Positions 32,870 through 44,209 of a DNA stretch of 64,000 nucleotides are shown one piece after another. The stretch is from Boletus sp. NGJ (taxonomy: Eukaryota > Basidiomycota > Agaricomycetes > Boletales > Boletaceae): the NCBI GenBank assembly GCA_019096195.1, contig JAGTXK010000091.1, forward strand, positions 62,001 through 126,000, given 5' to 3'. Numbering within the stretch: position 1 is the first letter of the stretch; every line of letters starts with the position of its first letter. The position numbers and the translations under genes were made by a program. Under the pieces are notes generated by a model. The model did no database searches. It was not told the origin of the DNA and saw nothing but the letters and a program-made list of their open reading frames with translations.

Positions 32870-33998
32870 CAATATACATACTTGAGATCATTGTCCTGCT
32901 GAAAGATAATGTCAGGAGAATTGAGACCATAATACTTTAGGGTTTGTTGGAGTTCATTTGAAGATAGAGATCTCCATCCATTTTACCATCAATCTTAATA
33001 GCAAAACCAACTCCCTTCCAAGTCATACAGCCTCACATCATAAGAGAATCTCCTCCAAACTTGAGGGTTCCCTGCACCAGCTTATCACTAAGGCCCTACC
33101 TACCCTTTTCCATGCCCATTTGTATCCATCTAACTCTAGATGATTGATTTTGATCTTATCAAACCATCATACTACCTTCTTCCAGTCCTCTATAGTCCAG
33201 TTCTTATGAGCATAGGCAAAATCCAAATCAATTTTGTGATGCCTAGCAAAGAGAATAGGGCATTTCAACTTGACTACAGCTTTCATACCAGCTTTCTTCA
33301 AGTGGAGACAGACAGTACTGGCAGAGAGAGATTGGTTGATGATGTTTGTAAATGATCTGGTCACTTGGACAGCATTTTCAGCCTTTCTAGAGGTGATAAG
33401 ATGTTGGGCATGACAGATATCAGTAGAAGAAAGCTTGAAGGGACAACCTCCAACAGCTTTAATAAGGCCAGAACACTCTTTGAAACAAAGTTTAGATATG
33501 GCAGAAGGACTGACACCTGTTTGCTTGGCAATGGCTTCACCAGAATGGCCAGAATCAAGCAAAGAGGGGATGATATTGTGGACATTTTTTATATTAATTT
33601 TATTATAAGGATGATATTTTGCTGAGTAAGAGAAAGAGATCTGATCATGATGGTGATTGAGAATCAAGAAGTGTGGGAGCTTGTTTAAACTCAGACATAC
33701 TATTTATATGTGTATCTTTGTTTGTACTAATAAACAATGGCAATTATACTACAATATAACTAAGATTCCACTTAGCAAATCAAAAGCTCAAAAACCCTTT
33801 CCATGGTATTACTATTTTGAATTGACTATATCTCCATAGCCCAGGAGCCAAATCACATGACCTAGGGGGTGATTCTGTAGCCAAGAGTATGTACTATTCA
33901 TAACTCCACCAAAGCTAAGTGAAATTCCCACAGTGTCTGGCAGTGTGCTTCACACACTGCAGTAAGGGTTAGTATGAAAAGGGTTTTTGAGGTCACTG
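32870..33998 (-). mobile_element. Tc1-2, truncated Tc1/mariner transposon
   Basis: Minus-strand Tc1 element cut off on the left. One end is intact: CAGTGACCTCAAAAA on the minus strand, abutting TA at 33999-34000. The transposase starts at about 33667 with a helix-turn-helix (HSGEAIAKQTGVSPSAISKL), then GGCPFKLS and the second HTH region (TRSFTNIINQSLSASTVCLH). The first catalytic Asp lies in WFDKIKINHL, just after an in-frame TGA (33167-33169). The second lies in FQQDND (about 32885-32905), where homology stops, so the third catalytic residue, the C-terminus and the other terminal repeat are lost. The terminal repeat has an inner inverted copy at 33787-33802. Confidence 0.88.
33787..33998 (-). 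repeat. Terminal repeat of Tc1-2 with nested inverted pair
   Basis: The outer motif at 33976-33991 (CTCAAAAACCCTTTTC in minus sense) faces an inner copy at 33787-33802. Midway lies a near-perfect palindrome, GCAGTGTGCTTCACACACTG followed by C (33940-33960). Confidence 0.8.
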
Positions 33999-35266
33999 TA
34001 GCTACCAGTAAAGAATGGGAAAGATCAAGATGACAAGACTGAGGTCCTCCAGTGGACCTTGGGCCTTTATATATAGTGAGTTCAATACAACCATACCATT
34101 GTCAACATGCCAGCTAAGGAAACATCAGATATGAATAATGTTGGCTGAGGAAGTGGCCCCATTATTGTAAAATACGGTGTGATTGGATTTAGTTCAAGTG
34201 AAACCCAGATGGACCATAGTGGCCCCATAGTCTACATCTAGAACCTGGGAGAAACCCTGCACAACCAAGCTAGCCTTGAAGACTAATCTGTTATGATTCT
34301 TTCCTGCTTTTCCCTATTTCATCTCATTTCCTCTCAACTCCTTCTTATATGCTGTTGGAACCCCACATATCTACTAATAGTCATTCTACTACTTCCTTTT
34401 GACATCCTACTGATATACAGAATGCCCCCTTGCTTTTACCTTCTATTATATACATAATGTTCTGCCATATTTCTTTCTTTGTCATCAAGTTCCTTCCATT
34501 GTCTTCCACAAAGGTTCTATGACCAGCCCTGAACATCTCATGCTCTATGTATATAAACTCTCTGTAGAACACAATATAAGTCATATCATTTCTCCAGCTC
34601 TCTAAGAGTCATTGTTCCACTCTTGACCAAGTGCTCCTACTCTTACCTCTTGACAAAATAGCTGAACTTGTCTGTTGCTACAATGTAGTTGGTTCCATAC
34701 TAGATGACTCAGTACCCTTGACTCTAGTAGCTCACTGCTATGCAACACTCCATTGGCTAGTTGCCAACTGAACCTTTTGAGTCTACACCTATCTCTACCT
34801 AAGGTAAGCATAACACAATCCACCTCTGTTAATCCTCCTGGAACTCTATCTAGGACCTAGTTGCATCCAATTGTCTTATGGCCCTCTGGAAGATGTGCAA
34901 GCTCATAGACATATGACTACATGGCCTTCTCAGATGTCACTGGTGATAGTACAGGGTGAGAGGGATCATAGTGCTTCTCACTTCAAATGGTGGTATTGGC
35001 TTGCTTTTTGATGATAACATACCAAACTGCCTCCACAATATCAATATCCTGTTCAATTGATTTTAGACAACTCTCTTTGGTGTGAGTGTTTTCATTTAAG
35101 TTGATATTCAAAGTGACTTGACAACAACTATTGTAGAGGTCAGGTTTGTAGATGATGGCCCAGGGGTGGAAGGGGTGATGGACACTGTGCTGTTGTCATC
35201 ATGATCAGAATCCAAGTCAGAAGTGGGACCAGGTAACATTCTCATCAAATTTGACATTACAGGCTC
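33999..35266. other. Mostly unassigned; repeated core promoter at 34021-34075
   Basis: 34021-34075 on the minus strand carries TATATAAAGGCCC and about 65 bp matching 10108-10175, so a repeated promoter or LTR core lies here, cut by Tc1-2. From 34381 to 34823 the minus strand has two adjoining open stretches (FYREFIYIEHEMFRAGHRTF and LKRFSWQLANGVLHSSELLE) with protein-like composition but no recognised family. Nothing else is seen. Confidence 0.4.
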
Positions 35267-35759
35267 CAATTAGACTAGCCTTAGAGGACACCAGAACGAG
35301 AAGCCAGCAAAGCCAAGATAGAATAGTCTACCTCAGAATGACATTGGAGTGAAGTGGACACATACAGGACGAAGCCACTAGAAACACTAGGCAACAAGGG
35401 AAGGGAGGGAAGGGGTAAAGCAAAGGCAGTGGCTAGCAAGCAAACAAGAGGACTCTGAGAACAAAAGCAAGAAGAGTTGAATTCCAATTATGCACAGCTG
35501 GCAAGCAAATGAGAGGACTGTGGGGAGAGGGGCCAGAGGAGTGCTGTCAGTGGCTTGTCAGTCGGAGTTTGAATCGGAGTTTGGAAAGAGTGGCTTTTTG
35601 CCACAATGATGTGGCACAGGCGAGAAATCTGATCATAATGGTGTGGTCAGTCAAAAAATAAGCAGGGACCCTCCAACCATAATGGTATGGCTAGTGGGTG
35701 TGCATAGTGCACATGATAGTGGCATTGTCCAATTAGCCTTGTATAAACTGAGTTTAAAC
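35267..35759 (-). repeat. DIRS-type inverted terminal repeat, minus copy
   Basis: 493 bp that match 43714-44209 in reverse. In the minus sense it begins TTTAAACTCAGTTTATACAA and ends with AAGGCTAGTCTAATTGGA. Parts of the same unit occur at 37822-38100 and 39999-40370. Inverted repeats of this kind bound DIRS retroelements, and decayed DIRS coding sequence lies between the two copies. The assignment to DIRS rests on that context. Confidence 0.75.
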
Positions 35760-37500
35760 CCAAATTTTTGCAGATCCTGCCATGTTTTGTCAATCACTAT
35801 GGCACACATTGCTTTAAACACCAAGGTACCTGGCACCTCAAATAGAGCTGTACTAGGATGGCCAGCTTTTGATTCGTGCCTGTGATTTGCAGGTCAAGGA
35901 TGATCAAATCTCGGCTATTTAATAGATTATCAATCCAACTTTCCTGTGCCACCTTGGTGCTGAAGCATGGCAAATTGATGATCTCCCCATCACCCTCATC
36001 CTAGCTGCCATTATTCATCTTCTGCTCTTGGTCTTGCATCATGCACAATGCTCGGTCAAGTACATAAGTGAAGCGCTTGCTGCATGTATGGTCACAGCTC
36101 ATGAGGCAGTCTGTCTTGCAAACATTGATGGCAGCAAAGTATCTGGGTCCATCAATAACTTGTACCACTATGCCTGCATGCATTTCAGTACCAGTCACTT
36201 CATCTGCTCAAACCATGCAGAATGCCACCTTTCAGATAGTGGCATTACAATTAACGCAGTCAAACAAAAGTAAGGCATCCTGTTCACCTGATATGCAATC
36301 ATGACTTATATATACCCTTATAAGGTACAACATTGTGTTTGATGACTTCAGAATAATCACATTCCATCACATAATGTCTGAAAGGGTCTCTCTATGAGGG
36401 AGCTGGCTCAAAATCTTTTTGGTGTACTTACAGCAAGTGGCAGGAACTTCATTGTTATAATGACAAAAATGACCGTGGATCTGAAAACATTTGCAAAGTC
36501 ATCACAGGTCTAGATGAGAATCATTTTTACCATATCCCGAATGTTGAGCTCAATGATTTCTCCATTCTTATAAAAAACTGCAAGGTGACCAGGTCGACCA
36601 TTGGTAACAGCAGTGTGATGGTCTGAGAGTGTCCTTCTCTTGGAAAACCAAGTCTGAACATTGGATCCTGTCAGCAAGGCTGGGCAGAGGATGCTCTGTC
36701 AATCAAGTATAGCTCTGCCAAGAATGGGTACAATTTCATCAGATTCTTTGAAACAAACGATATGGGGCAGAACTTTGCTTCACACCATGGTTATAGCAAT
36801 GGGAATGCCACAGGAAAATTTGTTCAGATCCTGCTTCAGGATGCATGCTGGACGTTGCCTTATGCATTCGCTCACTCTGCATTGCTACAAAGAGCCATCA
36901 TGGCAAAACAGTGGAGGACAATCAAAATATATTACTGTTCAGAATGCCCAGGGCTCCTCTGGACACTGTGCATAAATCATGGTGGGTGTCAAAGGGTAGC
37001 TTTTGGGATCCTGAGCGAAGTTACAACTGCCCTGCATCAACCCCTGGTGCCGAAATGACTGACACCTTCAACATGAGCTTTTGAAAATGTCATCACGTGA
37101 TCGTCATTTGAGGCAATAGTGACTCTGGCACATCCTTTGTGATCTTACCTGGACTTTCGATTGTTTGTGAAGCCTGGTTGCACAGACAAACTTTGTTACA
37201 AATTTACAGATTTTTCAAAGATTCTCTCGGATTTGGATGCGGCACAGGGCTTGGATGGATAGAATGATTACACATGTGCTGCCATCACCTCATGCATCAG
37301 CTCATGGCAGGTCTCTACAGTTACATTAATGCTCTATACATAAAAGGCGCAACATCTCAACAGTATGAGAGTAGCAATATTCAATGGTTCTTCTGTTTTT
37401 TTTGCAACATTGGAAACAAACCTGACTCCATAAAGCTGAGCGAGTCAAAGATGATATGCACCTGCTGCAAATAAATAGAATGAACATTATTGTGTAGTGG
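35760..37500 (+). other. Unassigned, with scattered plus-strand coding-like blocks
   Basis: No gene can be named. Plus-strand blocks near 36020-36270, 36660-37060 (NFASHHGYSNGNATGKFVQI, CSECPGLLWTLC) and 37270-37470 have protein-like composition, separated by stops. They lead into the repeated block at 37500-37821 and may be exons of the same degraded gene family. Confidence 0.35.
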
Positions 37501-37821
37501 TGGATATATTGTCATCTTTTTGCAAAATGATTGGTATAGGGAGCGGTTTTTGAGATTGGGATAGGGAAGATCACCTCATAAAGGGGCAGGATGAAGCAAC
37601 CATACTGCTTGCTGCATGGCTCACTATAAAGTATGGGGAAGAAAAATTTTACCGCTCCTGTCTCACCTAGCTAGACGATGACAATTCTACCCTTTCTTTA
37701 ATAAACTGCACCATCTGCACCATAGTATTATAGACATGTTCACTAGCAGGCCACCAAAGAGAGTGCACACCAATTCAGCCTCAACTATACAGTCTACAGG
37801 AGAACCAGGAGTGATATTGGG
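37500..37821 (+). pseudogene. Unknown repeated gene X, copy 1 (cut by DIRS repeat)
   Basis: Similar at the DNA level to 46260-46610. Shared landmarks are GGATAGGGAAGATCAC against GAGATAGGGGGGAGTCAC, then CTGCTTGCTGCATGG against CTACTTTCTGCATGG, and the stretch encoding KRVHT followed by a serine-rich run. The homology stops abruptly at 37821, where a DIRS-type repeat begins, so that repeat inserted into gene X. Function and family are unknown. Confidence 0.5.
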
Positions 37822-38100
37822 TTTAAACTCAGTTTATACAAGGTTTATTGGACAATGCCACTATCATGTGCACCATGCCTTAGTCAGTCTAGCCATAGTC
37901 AGTCTAGCCATACCACTATGGTTGGAGGGTCCCTGCTTATTTTTTGACTGACCACACCATTATGATCAGATTTCTCACCTGTGCCACATCATTGTGGCAA
38001 AAAGCCACTCTTTCCAAACTCCGATTCAAACTCCGACTGACAAGCCACTGACAGCACTCCTCTGGCCCCTCTCCCAACAGTCCTCTCATTTGCTTGCCAA
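37822..38100 (+). repeat. Partial DIRS-type terminal repeat, plus copy
   Basis: About 280 bp matching the first part of 43714-44209. It runs directly into DIRS ORF1-type coding sequence at 38101, as expected for the left end of a DIRS element. Confidence 0.75.
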
Positions 38101-39998
38101 GTGCATATTGGGCTCGAGCACGAGGTGCAGCAGTGTCTCGACCTCCTTAAGGACTGGGCAACAGACCCCACCTATGTGGTCAGAAAGATGCTGCTCTCAC
38201 CTGGATGCCCAGACTTCCCACCTGACCAGTGGCTCGACATTCTCAAGGGGTTTGCAGTCGACCTTGCCAAGGTCCTGGGAGCACATTACTCCACTGATAT
38301 GGAGACTAAGCAGAGCCAGGATGTTGGAGACCTCTTCCACATCTCAGCTCGAGTCCCCAAACAATCCAAGGCCATCAGGTTGCATGGCGACTGGGTCATT
38401 GCATTCGGCAAGACCATCCAAGCGATCACGATACTCTGAATATGTGGCCTACCAAGTGTATATGTCGGCCCTCTTTGCCTCCATCTCCCCCACATTCCAC
38501 TCCAGGGTTATTGACCTCGACAAGGCCATCAGACTCCGAGCTGCCAATCAAAAGCACCTTCGCCTCTCTGATTTTGCCCGGTTTGAGGACCTCAGAACCA
38601 TATATCTCACCTCATTTGGCATGGGTCTGAGTCCCGGAGAGGGAGGACAGGGCGGAAAGCGAGCTGGCAAGTCAGCCAGTGCTGGATGAAGAGAGCCCTG
38701 CCATAACTGGAATAGAGGCACCTGTCACAAGCAAGCATTCAGATGCTCCTACTCTCATGTCTGCGATCGCAACCAGTGTGGAGGAGCTCACAGACGGCCC
38801 AAGTGTCCAAAGTCGAAGCCTCAATCAGGAGCTCAGTAGGGGTCAGAAGTTCAGGAGACACTTTGTGTGGGACCCAGCTGCAGCTGTCAGGAGCAGGACA
38901 GTGCGCTGGACTCAGCTTGCTGAGCCCTTACCATCTCCTCCAGCTCATCACCGCTGTTCGAGATTTCTGTCTACATGGCACGAGACGCCCTTTGAGAGAT
39001 TTCCAGCGCATTGCTGGCCATCTCAACTGAGCACTCAATGTGTATCCTCTTCTTCGCCCTGGTCTCTCTGCCCTCTATTCCAAGACAGCGGGCAAGCTGT
39101 TCCAGAAGGCACTTCTATGGGTGAACCGGGATCTTGAGAGGGAGTTGACTTCGATGGTCGATCATCTTATTCATTCAGATGGAATCTACTTCCTTCGCTC
39201 TGTTGCCTGGTCGTTCGATGACCACTCACCTTCCATCCTTCGTGTGTATTGTGATGCCTCCCCATTCGGTTTGGGCTTCTGGTACCCATCATTCAGGCTA
39301 GCATTCCATGCACCAGCCCATGACATCTTCGCCCAGCTTGGAGGATCTATCTTCCATCTCAAGTCTCTGTGTGTCTGTGCAGCCATAACACTGTCCAACT
39401 GTCCAATTCGCTTTCAGCACTGCCTGCATTCAACTGGATGTTGATTCAGGTTGCTGATCTTGTGCTTAGTCGAGGGTTTGACTTTCGAGTGTTCCATGTC
39501 CCTGGAGTTCGCTGTCTCGTCTTCAGAATGCTCAGCTTGCAGCATCATACCCTGAGTTGACAATTTCTGCCTTTCAACCCCCTCGACCTGCGCTGGGGGC
39601 AGCCAAGTTATGAGCCTCACCATCTCCTCCCGGGACAGTCAACCTGTCTGGGCTGCTTGGTCCATGGAGCGCCTCCTTCTTGAGCGCTCCATTGTGCTTG
39701 GCTGTGCTCTTGACCGATCCACTCAAGCAGTCTACTCATCTGCTCTGAATTCCTATCTCACCTTCTGCCAACTCCATCACCTTGACCCAGATCCTACTGC
39801 CAACACCCTGTCCCTATATGTTACCTGCATGTCCCATCACATCGAGCCGCGCTCTGTTCGTGCGTACCTGGCAGGCATTGTATCCGAACTCGAGTCAACC
39901 CCCTCCAACAGGTATTCTCCCCTGGTTGTGCGCACACTCAAAGGTTCTCTGCGCCGTTTCTCTCGTCCTGTGCGCCAGAAAGCACCCCTCCCTCACTC
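38101..39998 (+). mobile_element. DIRS-like retroelement fossil 1 (ORF1, RNase H, YR)
   Basis: Plus-strand remains of a tyrosine-recombinase retroelement. 38101-38660 encodes an ORF1/gag-like protein (DVGDLFHISARVPKQSKAIR, AIRLRAANQKHLRLSDFARF), followed by a cysteine-rich, nucleocapsid-like stretch near 38690-38810. 39040-39440 encodes the DIRS RNase H (RVYCDASPFGLGFWYPSFRL). 39610-40000 encodes the SAM-like N-terminal domain of the tyrosine recombinase (LDRSTQAVYSSALNSYLTFC, IEPRSVRAYLAGIVSELES). Most of the RT is absent. The recombinase frame runs into the repeat at 39999-40370. It is a fossil with multiple breaks. Confidence 0.85.
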
Positions 39999-40370
39999 TC
40001 GATATTCTACCTCGGCATTGCTGGCTTCTCGTCCTGGTGCCCCTCTAAGGCTAGTCCAATTGGCAAGGCTAATTGGACAATGCCAGTATCCCGTGCACCA
40101 TGCCTTCGCCAGTGCATCACAAGCACACTCATCTAGCCATACCACTGTGGTTGGAAGGGCCCTGCTTGTCTTCATCTTCCTACACACTTGTGGTAAGCTT
40201 CCCCACCTTTGCCAGACCATATCATTGTGGAAAAGCCCCTCTTTCCAAACTATAATTCAAACTCCGACTAGCAAGCCACTGAGAGCACTCCTCCAGCCCC
40301 TCTCCCTCCAGTCCTCTCATTTGCTTGCCAGCCACTGCCTTTGCTTTATTTCAGTCACATCTGTTCCCAT
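39999..40370 (+). repeat. Rearranged DIRS-type terminal repeat
   Basis: Holds the last part of the repeat unit (CTGGTGCCCCTCTAAGGCTA) joined directly to the first part (AAGGCTAATTGGACAATGCC), and so looks like a tail-to-head junction between two DIRS copies: fossil 1 to the left, fossil 2 to the right. Confidence 0.65.
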
Positions 40371-41445
40371 CATTTCCTCATGTCTCAGAATGCATCCTCC
40401 TCCACACTAACCACCTCTTCTCACTCGGTTAGGCGAGGAGAATCAGCCTACACCATCCCAGAAGGGTTTCCCATAGCCTCTGGGCAGTCAGCACTTGGAG
40501 TTGTCAGACAATACAGGAAGGGAGAGGTCTCCAAGGGTGAAGCCATTCTCCACATCCAGACAGCCCTCACTTCTGGAGAGACTGAACACTCCCATGAAGA
40601 CCTCACTAGTGCCCTCACCACCTACATCTCCATGCTTCATGACCCCGACCAGTCTGCTCGAGAGAATCAGCCCAAGGGAGTCCCAGGAGATACAGCCACC
40701 ACAAGAGCCCAATACAGCCCAACCCTCCTGACAAGGAAGTCGCCCTTGGTCGCTATTGAGAGTCCTTTGGCCCAGATCTGCTTCCAGGGATGTACAGCAT
40801 GCCAATCCATGCAGTCCCCAAGCCTGGGACCAACAAAGATCACCTTGTGACAGATCACCGTGCTGGTCAGTTTGCTCTCAACTACATGATCTCATGGGGT
40901 TACTCTGGACAATGTGCAAGACTTGGGCAATGCCCTTCGCCTTCGCCACCTTCGCCAACAATCCCCTGATTCGACTTCATCCTCTGGAAAGTTGATGTCT
41001 CCGAGGTATACAAGTTGTTCCAGAAGGCACTCCTTTGGGTCAACCCCGATCTTGAGAGGGAGTTGACTTGGATGGTCGATCACCTTATCCATTCAGATGG
41101 AATCTACTTCCTTCGCTCTGTTGCCTGGTCGTTCGATGACCACTCACCTTCCATCCTTCGTGTGTATTGTGATGCCTCCCCATTCGGTTTGGGCTTCTGG
41201 TACTCATCATTCAGGCTAGCATTCCATGCACCAGCCCATGACATCTTTGCCCAACATGGAGGATCTATCTTCTATCTTGACTCTCTGTGTGTCTGTGCAG
41301 CCATCCTTGATGCAGCACCACGCCTCTTAGAGGGACAACACTTGGCAGTCTTTACAGACAGCTTCAATACTGCAGCTGTGCAATTCGCTTTCAGCACTGC
41401 CTGCATTCACTGGTTTCTCATGCTGGCGCCCCCTGAGGCTAGTCC
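40371..41445 (+). mobile_element. DIRS-like retroelement fossil 2 (ORF1 start, RT, RNase H)
   Basis: Begins with the ORF1 N-terminus (MSQNASSSTLTTSSHSVRRG, ISMLHDPDQSAREN). The reverse transcriptase entry motif follows near 40800 (HAVPKPGTNKDHLVTDHRAG, FALNYMISWG), then RNase H at 41010-41440 (RVYCDASPFGLGFWYSSFRL, ILDAAPRLLEGQHLAVFTDS). The RNase H part is nearly identical to that of fossil 1, so the two copies are close relatives. It ends with a scrap of the terminal repeat (GAGGCTAGTCCAATTGG, 41431-41447). Confidence 0.85.
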
Positions 41446-41447
41446 AA

Positions 41448-42350
41448 TTGGTAAAATGTGAATGGTGATGGGGTTAAGGAAAGAGGCAATGTGTCACTAG
41501 ATTCTTAATGTGTGTAATTGCACTAATAGAGAGGTAGATTAGAGGTAAACATAGATCGGTGGGTGACACGACTGACCAATAAAGAACTGGGATTTTGCTG
41601 AGGGAGAACGCTCCCTAGCTAGCAAAGTTTTATACTTAGCTAAGTTCACGGACACCCTGGATTTCTAAGCAGTCAGTCATTGGAGGCAATTGTGAAGTGT
41701 CTCAGCTATCTGATTGGACAATAAGTGGTTTAGATGTTCTTATCGTGGTGTGTTCTTATCGTGGTGAGAAGCATGTTTGCTGTGAAGAAAAGATGATGCC
41801 TGGGAGTCCAACTGACCAATGGAAGGTGCACTGCTTGGGCAAGTGGTGAACAGATGCTTGGGTGATGACGTGGTGGCGTTGAGTGTGGGCTATTGATGAA
41901 CATCGGCATGAGGAACCTACTGATGTTTCCATCAGTTCAGAGATGGTCGCAGACATTTTGGGGTGGCAGTCAGGAACAGCACATCTGTCATCTAATGGAG
42001 TGAGGAATTAGGTGTGAGAGGATACCAAATTTTTAGGCTGTGTTGAGGAATGGGGCTATTCACATGTGTATTACAGCTTCAGCCGGTTATGATGGTGAAA
42101 AGTGGTGTGTTAAGGTCTCAATAGATTATGAGCACAGCATTCTATGTGAATGACTTCTTCAAATTTGCTGCTTCTTCATTTTGTGGCATTGGTAGCTGAG
42201 TGACAGGCTCTAGCTAGGGCTTCTCACTTGAAATGAGGGTGGCTGCTTGAATTCACACAATTTATTCAGGTCAACGAACTTTTTATTTAAAGAGTGATTT
42301 GCACAGAGCTTTACATATATGGTAATAAAAATAAAAACATGAGTGAACCA
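41448..42350. other. Spacer with repeat R, minus copy
   Basis: No gene is recognised. About 270 bp (41690-41960), read on the minus strand, match 54600-54905: shared landmarks are CCACCCCAAAATGT, TGTTCATCAATAGCCCACAC, and ATCTGTTCACCACTTGCCCA. No protein frame is conserved between the two copies, so this is a dispersed non-coding repeat or a decayed gene. Confidence 0.5.
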
Positions 42351-42949
42351 GTCAGGAAGTGAGTGATATGGAGAATATTTTGGCAATTTGCCCCCAAATT
42401 TGACAGGATGGTGGTGGTGTTGAGTAGTAGTACACGATAGGGAACATATGACTCACAGTCTCCAGGATGGTTTTTGTACCAATTTCTATATTTGCATCAG
42501 GTGTGAAGGGAGTGCCAGAGATGTTCATGATTGTGTGCTCCGACAAATTGAGATTGGCCAGCTCATCTATGATGGAGGGGTGTGTATGAGGGAAGGGGGC
42601 AAGGATGATGACTTCAGAGAAGGCAATGGCAGTGTCGAGATTGATGCCTAGAATTGGCATGCAGCTGCTTGGAAGTTCTCTTGTGGTTTTGAAAGAGCAG
42701 GAGTTTTGCTATGGGTTAGCATGCTGTCACAGTAATAGAGAGGGTAGCTAATCACAGGGTAAGGGAAATAAGAGGGGGCAAGTTGTGTTGATAGGCAGCT
42801 GAGCTGAGTGGAGATGGTTTGTCAACAATATATGAAGGTGAATGAGATCACATAATCCAGGTCAGCCCAATTATGGGATGATGTTATAAGGCTTAAGGGG
42901 AATAGAGTGGTAAGAAGCACATTATTTTCACCCTGGCAATTTTCTCCGC

Positions 42950-43400
42950 CATGTGTGGGGGACTGCACATCACATTAGATTCTTTGAATGACCACTTGAT
43001 GATGCAGTCTTGGACTGAGGAATGGAGAAGGTGGGAGAGGTGGAGTCCAGATGGACATTATGCCTCCAGGAGATCATGGAGCTGTCAGGCTGGAAAAGCT
43101 CCCCTAAGCGCAACAAACCAAAGAATCCAACTAGGTGTAAAGTGAGGAAGAGCAGCCTGCCATGGGAGAGAGGCTGAAGAAGATGTTGGTACATGTAGAT
43201 GAGGTCATCTTATGTAAGGAGTGCCTTTTGGCATACAGGATGGGAGAAATGGCACAGAGAAGGTGAGATAGGAGTTCAGAGCTGATGAGTAGACTGCTTG
43301 AGTAGATCAGTCAAGAGAGCAGCCTTGAGTGATGGAAACCAGTTCATAAACACAGGCACATCTTATTGAAGTTCAGGATGGTTATCTTAATGGAGCAGCA
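42950..43400 (-). pseudogene. Tyrosine recombinase core fragment
   Basis: Minus-strand remnant of a DIRS/Crypton tyrosine recombinase, covering the entry to the catalytic domain: YQHLLQPLSHGRLLFLTLHL, VGFFGLLRLGELFQPDSSMI, FSIPQSKTASSSGHSK. The LRLGEL block carries the first catalytic arginine region of the family. No continuation to the H-x-x-R and tyrosine blocks could be secured in 42350-42950, where a minus-strand open stretch (42352-42660) is not recognised. The remnant lies opposite in sense to the nearby DIRS fossils 1 and 2. Confidence 0.7.
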
Positions 43401-43713
43401 GTTCTTGTTGGGTGGCAGGCCAATGCTAATCCTGACCCAGAAGGGCATTATGCCAAGATAAGAATTGGTGTTGATGGCTTTCTGTCTAGTCATAGAGACC
43501 AGGCGTGGTTGCAGTGGCTACCAATGCCAAGTTGGGTCAGGTTGGTTGTGGCATTCACTGTGTAGAGGACGAGTTTCATCTGGCATAATTCAATGTGTGC
43601 AGTCATCAATGTCGATCAAGAGGCAGTTCTCTATGGCATAAAGTCAATGGGGTGAGCTTTAGTTAGATTTGGAGAATTACTGACATTCACTCCCATCCAT
43701 ATTAATGATTGGA
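43401..43713. other. No gene seen
   Basis: The minus strand may continue the N-terminal part of the recombinase fragment, but too weakly to annotate. Confidence 0.3.
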
Positions 43714-44209
43714 TTTAAACTCAGTTTATACAAGGCTAATTGGACAATGCCACTATTATGTGCACTATGCACACCCACTAGCCATACCACTATGGTTGGA
43801 GGGTCCCTGCTTATTTTTTGACTGACCACACTATTATGATCAGATTTCTCACCTGTGCCACATCATTGTGGCAAAAAGCCACTCTTTCCAAACTCCGATT
43901 CAAACTCCGACTGGCAAGCCACTGACAGCACTCCTCTGGCCCCTCTCCCCACAGTCCACTCATTTGCTTGCCAGCTGTGCATAATTGGAATTCAACTCTT
44001 CTTGCTTTTGTTCTCAGAGTCCTCTTGTTTGCTTGCTAGCCACTGCCTTTGCTTTACCCCTTCCCTCCCTTCCCTTGTTGCCTAGTGTTTCTAGTGGCTT
44101 CGTCCTGTATGTGTCCATTTCACTCCAATGTCATTCTGAGGTAGACTATTCTACCTTGGCTTTGCTGGCTTCTCATCCTGGTGCCCCTCTAAGGCTAGTC
44201 CAATTGGAC
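43714..44209 (+). repeat. DIRS-type inverted terminal repeat, plus copy
   Basis: 496 bp, the inverted partner of 35267-35759. It ends in the perfect 12-bp palindrome GTCCAATTGGAC (44198-44209). It contains a C/T-rich tract and a start-site-like region (TTCACTCCAATGTCATTC). Confidence 0.8.

Noticed and set aside
34381-34823. Host gene on the minus strand
   Set aside because: Two open stretches look protein-like, but no motif, start or intron could be secured, so no gene is called.
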